Part shown: positions 38,332 through 45,234 of the stretch, in pieces
How the letters are laid out: each line of letters opens with the position of its first letter
Position numbering within the stretch: position 1 is the stretch's first letter
Virus record (IMG/VR): IMGVR_UViG_3300027779_000018
Coordinates: 1-64,000 of that record
DNA from: a virus
Reading direction: 5' to 3' (one strand)
Length of the DNA: 64,000 bases
Position numbers and translations under genes: made by a program
The notes under the pieces: generated by a model
Databases searched by the model: none
What the model was told of the DNA's origin: nothing
Seen by the model: only the letters and a program-made list of their open reading frames with translations

Positions 38332-38364
38332 ATGTATATAATGAAAAATCAAGAGGAAACAAAT

Positions 38365-38769
38365 ATGAAATTATCAGAACTAGTTGAAGAAGTCAACTCA
38401 GAACAGAACCTATTAGAAAAAGTCCAACTATTATGTGATGGACTAACAGCACAGATACATGCCGCGTATAAACATACTGCGAATAACTACTACGGCTATA
38501 CAGTCGGTAAAAAATACATCAAGGTCATCTCTTATGGAAATCAGACTTCTGTTTGGGGTTTTATCAACATCAATGAATTCACTAAAGTCAGGAAAATGGA
38601 AAGAGTGAATGGTATTGTCAACAAAGAAATTACTTTCAAAGAAGGTGATGTGTTAATGTCAGCAGGTTGGAACACTCCAGCACTGAATATGGCAAGAGGA
38701 AACCTTTTAACCACCGCAGGATATCCTGTTCATCAAGGTAACCAACACGGCCCTAGTTACCTAATATAA
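38365..38769 (+). CDS. Hypothetical early protein, 134 aa
   Basis: I chose ATG 38365 because AGAGG is 8-9 bp ahead and the parallel cassette at 13289 starts at the same place. The in-frame ATG 38341 would add eight residues. The protein has a helical N-terminus and a beta-rich body (YYGYTVGKKYIKVISYGNQTSVWGFINI). Function unknown. Confidence 0.7.
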   Translation: MKLSELVEEVNSEQNLLEKVQLLCDGLTAQIHAAYKHTANNYYGYTVGKKYIKVISYGNQTSVWGFININEFTKVRKMERVNGIVNKEITFKEGDVLMSAGWNTPALNMARGNLLTTAGYPVHQGNQHGPSYLI

Positions 38770-38771
38770 AC

Positions 38772-38801
38772 TTGACAATGGGTGTCACTTTTTGGTATAC
38801 T
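38772..38801 (+). promoter_or_regulatory. Early sigma70-like promoter
   Basis: TTGACA (38772-38777), 18-bp spacer, TATACT (38796-38801), just after the preceding stop. It belongs to the TTGACAATG family. Confidence 0.8.
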
Positions 38802-38834
38802 AGTAGAGTAGAGAAATAAAGAGATAAACAAATT

Positions 38835-39062
38835 ATGATAACATTAGAAAGACAATCCATGTTAACAGGTAACACCAGTTCAATGGAATTAAACACAACA
38901 CAGGAGAAGATCGATATCTTCTTTGATGAATCTCAGAGACAAACAAGACCCTTTATTCAAGACTTGTTCTCAGAGTTGACTCAAGATGAACGAGAGTTTA
39001 TTCAAACAGGAGCAACTCCGAAAGAGTGGTCAGATTTAGAGCAAACAGTGAGAGCAATATGA
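38835..39062 (+). CDS. Hypothetical early protein, 75 aa
   Basis: Acidic helical protein (TTQEKIDIFFDESQRQTRPFIQDLFSELTQDEREFIQTGATPKEWSDLEQ). It is first gene of the operon from the 38772 promoter and overlaps the next gene by ATGA. No family recognised. Confidence 0.65.
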   Translation: MITLERQSMLTGNTSSMELNTTQEKIDIFFDESQRQTRPFIQDLFSELTQDEREFIQTGATPKEWSDLEQTVRAI

Positions 39063-39403
39063 ATATAGAAAATGCAAATAAAGAAATAAATAAATTAGAA
39101 GACAAGTCTTGGGACTTGGAGTTATTGATATCACAAGTGAACGATAAGACTAAGGAAATCAAATACAATGATGTTCCTAGTGATATCTATCTTTCGATTA
39201 TGACTCTCGCAGAAGAGGGTGGTATTGACGAATCAGAACTTGAGTACAAGATTGACGAAGTCAGAAAAAAAGTCAATGCACTTGAGTCTGCAATTTACGA
39301 TTTAGTCGAACCCTTTGACGATAAGAAAAGAGAGATCGATAATGCAAAAGATGAAATCGAGTGTGACATCTCAGATTACGAATACGAGAAGAAGCATTGT
39401 TAA
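39059..39403 (+). CDS. Coiled-coil protein, 114 aa
   Basis: Nearly all of the protein is charged heptad-like helix (NIENANKEINKLEDKSWDLELLISQVNDKTKEI; DEVRKKVNALESAIYDL). ATG 39059 overlaps the previous stop. It may be a dimeric adaptor. Function unknown. Confidence 0.65.
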   Translation: MNIENANKEINKLEDKSWDLELLISQVNDKTKEIKYNDVPSDIYLSIMTLAEEGGIDESELEYKIDEVRKKVNALESAIYDLVEPFDDKKREIDNAKDEIECDISDYEYEKKHC

Positions 39404-39433
39404 ATACAACTGGAATAGTTAGAGGATAGAGTT

Positions 39434-39802
39434 ATGAGTCATATACCAAGTAGCAAAGTTTTTGTCTTAGGTGGGGTACAGAAAACCTACCACTTCTCAA
39501 ATGGATACGGTGCAAGTGTAGTGTGTCATAATGGTTCTTATGGGGGCCCTTACATTCAGAATTCAGATAAAAACTTATGGGAACTTGCAGTACTAGATGG
39601 GGATGATATCACATATCACACACCTATAACACAAGATGTTGTTGGTCACCAATCTGAATCTGAAGTTGAAATTTTACTCAAAGAGATATCAGAGTTAACA
39701 CGAGAAATAGTTGAGAAAGAAGAACAGGAATATCAGTTCGCAGCTCAACACGCAGAACAAGATTACATTGATGAATATGGAGAAGACGATGTCAACCGAT
39801 GA
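39434..39802 (+). CDS. Hypothetical protein, 122 aa
   Basis: Beta-rich N-terminal half (GGVQKTYHFSNGYGASVVCHNGSYGGPYIQNSDKNLWELAVLDGDDI) and a helical acidic C-terminal half. AGAGGATAGAG lies upstream of the ATG. It overlaps the next gene by 14 bases. Function unknown. Confidence 0.65.
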   Translation: MSHIPSSKVFVLGGVQKTYHFSNGYGASVVCHNGSYGGPYIQNSDKNLWELAVLDGDDITYHTPITQDVVGHQSESEVEILLKEISELTREIVEKEEQEYQFAAQHAEQDYIDEYGEDDVNR

Positions 39803-39980
39803 TAAAAAAGTAGAAGCATTTAAAAAACAGCAGGTTGATGATGCAATTAACCGATTGCTTTATGGAACAGCCAATGCACAAGACATGGCACCTGAAGTTT
39901 CAGACGTTCCTAATAGTAATTGTCTATGTGGACACTTTAATTGTCCTGATGAATATGCACATACAACGAGTGGGTATTAA
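39789..39980 (+). CDS. Hypothetical protein with Cys/His cluster, 63 aa
   Basis: A helical N-terminus (KKVEAFKKQQVDDAINRLLYG) precedes CLCGHFNCPDEYAH, a compact possible metal site. ATG 39789 overlaps the preceding gene. Function unknown. Confidence 0.6.
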   Translation: MSTDDKKVEAFKKQQVDDAINRLLYGTANAQDMAPEVSDVPNSNCLCGHFNCPDEYAHTTSGY

Positions 39981-39981
39981 T

Positions 39982-40497
39982 ATGTATTGCTTTAACAACA
40001 TGCAGAAGTACAAATACCTAAGTCTTTTTATACTGGGTTTTGGTTTTGGATTTTTCACAGGGAATGCTCAAGCATCTGATGAAAACGGTGATGCATTTTG
40101 TCTTGCACAAAACATCTATTTTGAAAGTGGTAATCAACCTCTTGCAGGGAAGATCGCAGTTGCACAGGTAGTGCAAAACAGGATGAATGACTTTCAGTTT
40201 CCTGATACAATATGTGATGTAGTGTATCAATCCTACACTAGGGTTAACTGGAAAGGTAACGTAGTTCCACAACGTGGAAGGTGTCAGTTTAGTTGGTATT
40301 GTGACGGCAAGTCAGATGAACCAGTTGACTCAGTTACTTGGATTGAATCCATGGGAATTGCACGAAGGGTTCTAGCTGGTGAATGGGGTGACATCACAGA
40401 AGGTGGCCTTTACTATCACGCAGATTACATCTATCCTTACTGGGCATCCTCTTTAAATGAAACCGTAATTATTAACAACCACATATTTTACAAATGA
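39982..40497 (+). CDS. Exported SleB-type cell-wall hydrolase, about 171 aa
   Basis: A signal peptide (KYLSLFILGFGFGFFTGNAQA) precedes a SleB/Hydrolase_2 (PF07486) domain: CLAQNIYFESGNQPLAGKIAVAQVVQNRMNDFQFPDTICDVVYQ with the catalytic Glu in YFESGNQP, then RCQFSWYCDGKSDEP and GGLYYHADYIYPYWA. It is a peptidoglycan hydrolase and a candidate Sec-exported endolysin, although it lies far from the spanins. Met at 40000 is an alternative start. Confidence 0.85.
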   Translation: MYCFNNMQKYKYLSLFILGFGFGFFTGNAQASDENGDAFCLAQNIYFESGNQPLAGKIAVAQVVQNRMNDFQFPDTICDVVYQSYTRVNWKGNVVPQRGRCQFSWYCDGKSDEPVDSVTWIESMGIARRVLAGEWGDITEGGLYYHADYIYPYWASSLNETVIINNHIFYK

Positions 40498-40793
40498 AAC
40501 AATTAGATTTATTAGACTCACTTAAACCACCAAGGGGTGGCATAGACAAACAAGAATTTGCACTGATATTAGATGCCGAAGGTAACTTCAAACAGTATGC
40601 ACATGGAACCTATGAAGAGATTGAGTATTATTGTGAACAGAATAACTGTTGGGTAGATAAGTATCTTAATTATGTTGCACCACATGTAGTGAGGCAAGGA
40701 TTTGATTATATCGGTAGTGGGCCAGGCCATTATGAACTACAAAGAGGATTTAATTACGATACTTCCGAAAAGGTAGTTGACGATAGCTTCTAA
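40494..40793 (+). CDS. Hypothetical protein, 99 aa
   Basis: Aromatic, soluble protein (FALILDAEGNFKQYAHGTYEEIEYYCEQNNCWVDKYLNYVAPHV). It starts with an ATGA overlap on the hydrolase gene. The promoter for the next gene is inside its 3' end. Function unknown. Confidence 0.65.
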   Translation: MKQLDLLDSLKPPRGGIDKQEFALILDAEGNFKQYAHGTYEEIEYYCEQNNCWVDKYLNYVAPHVVRQGFDYIGSGPGHYELQRGFNYDTSEKVVDDSF

Positions 40794-40805
40794 GTATGTT
40801 ATACT
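40777..40805 (+). promoter_or_regulatory. Early sigma70-like promoter inside a 3' coding end
   Basis: TTGACG (40777-40782), 17-bp spacer, TATACT (40800-40805). An AAAGGAAAC ribosome site then precedes ATG 40830. Confidence 0.65.
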
Positions 40806-40829
40806 TGATGTAACAAAAGGAAACAACCC

Positions 40830-41138
40830 ATGCCAATTTATGAATTTGAGAATCTAGAGACTAATGAATGTTTTGAACTTCTCTTATCCTTTTCAGGAAA
40901 AGATGAATACCTGAAAGACAACCCCAATATTGCACAACGACATTTTAAAGCACCTAATATTGTAGGTGGTCATGGTGATCGTGTAAAGGTAGATGATGGG
41001 TTTAAAGCAGTTCTATCAAAAGTTGGTGAAGCATATCCCGGCTCAAATTTAGATAAACAAGTAAACAAACAAACAGCCAAGTCCATAAAGACACGAGGTA
41101 TTGTCGAAAAACATATGGACATACAGGGTAAAAAGTAG
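40830..41138 (+). CDS. FmdB-like N-terminus protein, 102 aa
   Basis: MPIYEFENLETNECFELLLSFSGKDEYLKDNPNI resembles the start of FmdB-type zinc-ribbon proteins, but three of the four usual cysteines are missing, so it is unlikely to bind zinc. Similar proteins occur in T4-like phages next to replication genes. The C-terminus is basic. Function unknown. Confidence 0.65.
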   Translation: MPIYEFENLETNECFELLLSFSGKDEYLKDNPNIAQRHFKAPNIVGGHGDRVKVDDGFKAVLSKVGEAYPGSNLDKQVNKQTAKSIKTRGIVEKHMDIQGKK

Positions 41139-41150
41139 TAAAATATAACT

Positions 41151-41813
41151 ATGGAAAATTTAATAGCATTAGGTGATTTAGAATCACTACCAATGAATCG
41201 AATATCAGAGAACGGTAAGAGATTTTATCTTACACCTGAAGGTCAGAAATATCCAAGTGTCACAACTGTCACTGGATTACTTTCAGGAGATCATATCAAG
41301 TTGTGGAGAGAACGAGTCGGTGAAGAAGAAGCCAACCGTATCTCAAATGCAGCTACAAAACGAGGGACAAGAATGCACTCGTTGTTTGAACAGTATCTTC
41401 GTGCAGAAGAAGATGTTACATTTGATAACATTATGGAATCATCTATGTTCGAAGCTGTCCAACCTATGTTGGATGAGATTATTCCAATTGCATTGGAAGC
41501 ACCATTACACTCTAATTATTTACAGATGGCAGGACAAGTAGATTGTGTTGGTATCTTTGATAACCAGTTATGTGTAATAGATTTTAAAACCTCATCCAAG
41601 TACAAGGAAGAGTACATGGCAGAACCGTGGTTTCATCAGATGACTGCATATGCAATTATGGTAGAAGAACTTACAGGTGAAGAGGTAGCAGAAATTATAG
41701 CTATCGTTGGAGTCGATGGTGGTGGGTGTCAGGTGTTTACAGCCGACCCAAGAGAGTATGTGGACAAACTCACTGAGTTGAGAAACAGATATAGAATTTT
41801 ATATGGAGTATAA
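41151..41813 (+). CDS. PD-(D/E)XK exonuclease, 220 aa
   Basis: PSVTTVTGLL, RGTRMHSLFEQYL (motif His), GQVDCVGIFDNQLCVIDFKTSSKYK (catalytic Asp and DxK), then FHQMTAYAIMVEELTG (the QxxxY motif) match Cas4/RecB-like exonucleases of the PDDEXK_1 type common in marine T4-like phages. It probably degrades or processes DNA during recombination. TAAAATA then five bases precedes ATG, a variant of the late leaderless geometry. Confidence 0.85.
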   Translation: MENLIALGDLESLPMNRISENGKRFYLTPEGQKYPSVTTVTGLLSGDHIKLWRERVGEEEANRISNAATKRGTRMHSLFEQYLRAEEDVTFDNIMESSMFEAVQPMLDEIIPIALEAPLHSNYLQMAGQVDCVGIFDNQLCVIDFKTSSKYKEEYMAEPWFHQMTAYAIMVEELTGEEVAEIIAIVGVDGGGCQVFTADPREYVDKLTELRNRYRILYGV

Positions 41814-41815
41814 AG

Positions 41816-42049
41816 ATGATAAGTAAAAAAGAATTCACAGAGCAGGTCGAACAGATTCTTCTCAGATCAAACACAGACGTAATGGACGCAATCATTACAG
41901 TGTGTGATAAGAATAATATGGAACCTGAATCTGCAAAGAGATTTATATCACAACCCCTGAAGGAGAAACTTGAAGCAGAAGCACAAGGTCTCAATATGGT
42001 TAATCGTGGTAAGTCAGGTCGTGGTAGTATAGTTGGTTTTTTCGAATAG
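41816..42049 (+). CDS. gp33: Late-transcription coactivator gp33-like, 77 aa
   Basis: MISKKEFTEQVEQILLRSNTDVMDAIITVCDKNNMEPESAKRFISQPLKEKLEAEA is the pattern of cyanophage-type gp33. The extreme C-terminus SIVGFFE fits a sliding-clamp-binding tail like those of T4 gp33/gp55. It bridges RNA polymerase and the clamp at late promoters. It lies just before gp59 and gp32, near its T4 position. Confidence 0.82.
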   Translation: MISKKEFTEQVEQILLRSNTDVMDAIITVCDKNNMEPESAKRFISQPLKEKLEAEAQGLNMVNRGKSGRGSIVGFFE

Positions 42050-42058
42050 GAGTTAATA

Positions 42059-42337
42059 ATGAAAAAAGGTGATATCGTAACAGTGGTTACAATTAGTGGA
42101 GAGTACGTTGGAAAACTAGTCTCACTTGAAGACGCAACAGTAGAGTTGAAAGACCCTAAAATGATTTTATCAAATCCAACTGATGGTAGTATGGGATTTG
42201 CAAAAGGACTAGCTGCAACAGGAATGGAAAATCCTACATCAGCAGTATTCCAACAAGTAGTATTTGTAGTTCCTACAAATGAGAAAGTAGCAGAGGCCCA
42301 CTTAACTGCAACAAGTGGATTGGTGTTAGCGAAGTAG
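42059..42337 (+). CDS. Conserved small protein between gp33 and gp59, 92 aa
   Basis: MKKGDIVTVVTISGEYVGKLVSLEDATVELKDPKMI begins as an Sm-like small barrel, followed by a conserved-looking GFAKGLAATGMENPTSAVFQQVVFV. AGGAG lies 4-8 bp upstream. It is regularly seen at this locus in cyanophage relatives. Its function is not known. It abuts gp59 directly. Confidence 0.75.
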   Translation: MKKGDIVTVVTISGEYVGKLVSLEDATVELKDPKMILSNPTDGSMGFAKGLAATGMENPTSAVFQQVVFVVPTNEKVAEAHLTATSGLVLAK

Positions 42338-42931
42338 ATGACGAGTCGTGATGGTTACGATGCATACACATTATACCTTGGTATAAAATTGCACTTCCAT
42401 TCTGAGAGTTACGATTTCGTTAAGTATAACGGAAAGGTTAAATCAGACATCAACTCATTTTTAAAAAGAAAGGACAAATACCATTTCGGTAAGTTGTTCA
42501 AAACTTATAAACAAGACCTACAAGATTTTTATATAGCAAACCTATCCTTTAAAGATTATTGGGCAGGTGACTTGTTGGATAAAGAATGTGACAAACGGTA
42601 CAAGGAATGGAAGAACCGTAATCAGAAACTTGGTTACATGTTTGAAACCGAAGTGTCCGATCTGTTGGGGAAGTTTAAAATTGAGACACAACTTAAGGTT
42701 GTCAATGGTCAACATCCTCGTCTACTCAAAGCATACATGAGTAAACAGATAAGTCTAGAAACTATTTGTATCATGGATGAGATAATAGGTTTCACTAAAG
42801 ATTGGGACACACTTATATCTGAACAGATAGTGTATCCTGATTTACGAATAAAGATAAACAAGTACAAGTCATTCCTTACATATGACCAATCCAAATACAA
42901 GACTAAACTTATAGAATTATGTACGAAGTAA
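42338..42931 (+). CDS. gp59: Helicase loader gp59-like, 197 aa
   Basis: DGYDAYTLYLGIKLHFHSESYDFVKYNGKV matches the T4 gp59 N-terminus (YKLYLMIKQH...YDVIKYN). The all-helical, basic remainder also agrees in size (T4: 217 aa). It loads gp41 helicase onto gp32-coated DNA. The gene order gp33-x-gp59-y-gp32 supports the call. Confidence 0.85.
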   Translation: MTSRDGYDAYTLYLGIKLHFHSESYDFVKYNGKVKSDINSFLKRKDKYHFGKLFKTYKQDLQDFYIANLSFKDYWAGDLLDKECDKRYKEWKNRNQKLGYMFETEVSDLLGKFKIETQLKVVNGQHPRLLKAYMSKQISLETICIMDEIIGFTKDWDTLISEQIVYPDLRIKINKYKSFLTYDQSKYKTKLIELCTK

Positions 42932-43641
42932 CAATTGTAGGAAACGGCCCAAGTCGATTGGGTTGTGATCTTAGTAATATAACCCATGAAGTGTGGGGGT
43001 GTAATGCAATCTTCCGTGACACTAAAGATTGTGATATAGTGTTTGCAGTTGACATGCCAATGCAGAAAGAGATAGTCGAGTCGGGTTACTATAGAGGTAA
43101 CCTAGTTGCATTCGCAGATATAGAACCATTGGATATTATGATGATGGAGTTGATGAAGCCCGGCTTTGAATATACACATAGTGTCAATGTTAGTGTCAAA
43201 GATGATGATACTCATTTTATTATTCAGGGAAATGCAACCGAAACAGATTTTTTGGGTCTTGTAAATCCCCATCTCATTGTTACATATAACGATACAATGT
43301 TAAGAAATTTATTGACTGGAATGTCTGCATTAGGATTTGCAATGTTACAGGGATATGAAAGAATCAACCTAATCGGGTTTGATGGTTTGGAACACTTAGG
43401 TGAACCAGCAAATATTTATGAAGGTAGTATTAACTATCCGACTAAATACACAACAGAGGATTCTGTACTTAGTGTACAGAGGTCTCAGTTCATAGCACTA
43501 CTAGAATGGTACTATGGAAAAGGTTCAATATACTGGCAAAACCCTCTAGACAAAGAGGACGAAATCAAGTATAATGAACTATCTTATTATGAAATAAGTG
43601 AAGAATGGATTTTAGGTCAAGGCTTGAAATCTTTAATATGA
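42919..43641 (+). CDS. Rossmann-like protein with VGNGPS motif, 240 aa
   Basis: MYEVTIVGNGPSRLGCDLSNITHEVWGCNAIF resembles the N-terminus of DUF115/MptE-like or sialyltransferase-like proteins with a dinucleotide-type loop. Later ALGFAMLQGYERINLIGFDGL is another conserved-looking strand-loop. It recurs near gp59/gp32 in marine T4-like phages. Enzymatic function unproven. It overlaps gp59 by 13 bases. Confidence 0.65.
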   Translation: MYEVTIVGNGPSRLGCDLSNITHEVWGCNAIFRDTKDCDIVFAVDMPMQKEIVESGYYRGNLVAFADIEPLDIMMMELMKPGFEYTHSVNVSVKDDDTHFIIQGNATETDFLGLVNPHLIVTYNDTMLRNLLTGMSALGFAMLQGYERINLIGFDGLEHLGEPANIYEGSINYPTKYTTEDSVLSVQRSQFIALLEWYYGKGSIYWQNPLDKEDEIKYNELSYYEISEEWILGQGLKSLI

Positions 43642-43681
43642 TAAAATTGTTAATAAAATTGTAATACAATAGGAGAATACA

Positions 43682-44581
43682 ATGTCAAGTAGTTTAGATA
43701 AACTAAGAGCAGCAATGGAAACTGCTTCCCCATCTGATGGTGGAAAACAAAAATCCTTTAATGACGAAAGAGTGTGGAAACCTGAACTGGATAAAACTGG
43801 TAATGGATATGCAGTAGTTCGTTTTTTACCAACCCCCGATGGAGAAGAGATGCCTTGGGTATCTTATTTCGATCATGGCTTTCAAGGGCCAGGTGGATGG
43901 TATATTGAGAAGTCTTTAACGACTCTTAATAAAAAAGACCCTGTAAGTGAATATAACACTTCGTTATGGAACACTGGAATTGAAGCAAACAAAGAGATTG
44001 CAAGGAAACAAAAACGCAGACTGCATTATGTTTCTAATGTCTATGTTGTTTCTGATCCTAAGAATCCTGATAACGAAGGTAAAGTGTTCATGTATAGGTT
44101 CGGAAAGAAAATCTTCGAACAGTTAAAAGAAGCAATCTCACCAGCATTTGAAGATGAGAAAGCAATCAATCCTTTTGACTTAAGAGATGAAGGTGCAAAC
44201 TTCAAAATCAAAATTAGAAAAGTTGATGGTTATTGGAACTACGACAAATCTGAGTTTGATGCAACAGCACCTTTGTTTGATGATGAGGCAAAACTAAACT
44301 CAGTGTTTAGTCAAGTGCATTCATTGTCAGGTGTAATTGCCCCAAGTGAATTCAAGTCTTATGAAGAACTCAAAGAGAAGCTTCAACGAGTACTTGGAAC
44401 TGTTGGGTCAACATCTACTGCTGAATCAGTTGCAGAAGACATGGACGAAGTTCCGTGGGCTAATGTGAATACTGAGACAGTAGCAGTTGAACCAGTAATT
44501 GAAAGTGTATCCCCTTCGGCTGGAACTAGTTCCGATGAAGTAGATGCAATGGATTACTTTAAGAAGTTAGCTCAAGACTAA
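43682..44581 (+). CDS. gp32: Single-stranded DNA-binding protein gp32
   Basis: 299 aa (T4: 301). It has the N-terminal LAST-like basic segment, the core VVRFLPTPDGEEMPWVSYFDHGFQGPGGWYIEKSLTTL, WNTGIEANKEIARKQKRRLHYVSNVYVVSDPKNPDNEGKVFMYRFGKKIF and an acidic tail ending DAMDYFKKLAQD. It contains no cysteine, so the zinc finger of T4 gp32 is absent. AGGAG lies just upstream. Confidence 0.95.
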   Translation: MSSSLDKLRAAMETASPSDGGKQKSFNDERVWKPELDKTGNGYAVVRFLPTPDGEEMPWVSYFDHGFQGPGGWYIEKSLTTLNKKDPVSEYNTSLWNTGIEANKEIARKQKRRLHYVSNVYVVSDPKNPDNEGKVFMYRFGKKIFEQLKEAISPAFEDEKAINPFDLRDEGANFKIKIRKVDGYWNYDKSEFDATAPLFDDEAKLNSVFSQVHSLSGVIAPSEFKSYEELKEKLQRVLGTVGSTSTAESVAEDMDEVPWANVNTETVAVEPVIESVSPSAGTSSDEVDAMDYFKKLAQD

Positions 44582-44609
44582 CTTCGATTGGGGTGCATAG
44601 GTTTTAATT

Positions 44610-44777
44610 ATGAATATTTGTGATAAGTCTATGCATTCACTGAGACCGTGGATTAAGGGGGTACTCAGTAAGGGTAAGGTTGACAGCATTAAAGCGGGTC
44701 AATCGGTGTGGAGCGGGTATGCTGTAAGGCGTGGGGCGACTACACACTTTTTTAATATAGATAGAATAGGACTTTAA
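44610..44777 (+). CDS. Small basic protein, 55 aa
   Basis: MNICDKSMHSLRPWIKGVLSKGKVDSIKAGQSVWSGYAVRRGATTHFFNIDRIGL. The frame is open from ATG 44610 to a stop that touches the bS21 start. Only a weak AGG lies upstream. The base composition is more GC-rich than its neighbours. It could be a real gene or the leader of rpsU. Confidence 0.4.
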   Translation: MNICDKSMHSLRPWIKGVLSKGKVDSIKAGQSVWSGYAVRRGATTHFFNIDRIGL

Positions 44778-45020
44778 ATGCCACAAGTAACACCGAAATA
44801 CAATCCTAAGACGAGACAGTCAGAATCGTTTGATGGATTATTACGGCGTTTTAAAAAGGCATGTGACAATGCAGGGATTATTCAAGAAGTCCGTGACAGG
44901 GAATATTACGAGAAACCTAATCAGGTTAAACATAAGAAACTTCAGCAACAAAAGAGACGTAAGAAACTTGAAGCAATTAAGAAATCTAAAGAGAGTGGTC
45001 GTTCTCGACATCCTTGGTGA
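44778..45020 (+). CDS. rpsU: Ribosomal protein bS21
   Basis: 80 aa. [54 protein letters not shown] followed by a Lys/Arg tail is a full bS21 (V...[10 protein letters not shown]....G...E.R.REYYEKP). bS21 joins the 30S platform near the anti-SD and affects initiation. A phage copy could retune host ribosomes. It lies directly after the gp32 region. Confidence 0.93.
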   Translation: MPQVTPKYNPKTRQSESFDGLLRRFKKACDNAGIIQEVRDREYYEKPNQVKHKKLQQQKRRKKLEAIKKSKESGRSRHPW

Positions 45021-45026
45021 TAGATC

Positions 45027-45233
45027 ATGAATCCCATCAATGGCAAGGGGTCTAAGAGAAGACCCGAATCAGGTAATTCCTACGGTGATAATTGGGAGTT
45101 AATCTATGGAAAGACAAATCCAGTTAAAAAGAATATGGATAAATTTCATAAACCTTCAACCCATCCTGATAAAACTAAGTATAACCGAAAGGTAACTAAA
45201 GCAGATATCCTTAAAGGGCCTGACTTTAGCTAA
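45027..45233 (+). CDS. Basic hypothetical protein, 68 aa
   Basis: MNPINGKGSKRRPESGNSYGDNWELIYGKTNPVKKNMDKFHKP: Lys/Arg/Asn-rich, mostly disordered. The GKGSKRRP N-terminus is recurrent in small phage proteins, possibly nucleic-acid binding. It follows bS21 by 6 bp and ends one base before the convergent tail gene, with no terminator between. Confidence 0.6.
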   Translation: MNPINGKGSKRRPESGNSYGDNWELIYGKTNPVKKNMDKFHKPSTHPDKTKYNRKVTKADILKGPDFS

Positions 45234-45234
45234 C

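Noticed and set aside
40830-41138. FmdB zinc-ribbon regulator
   Set aside because: The N-terminal MPIYEF is similar, but the paired cysteines needed for zinc are missing, so I kept it as a protein of unknown function.
42059-42337. DsbA double-strand DNA-binding protein
   Set aside because: It lies near the T4 dsbA position and has similar size, but the sequence shows an Sm-like start and I cannot align it with DsbA.
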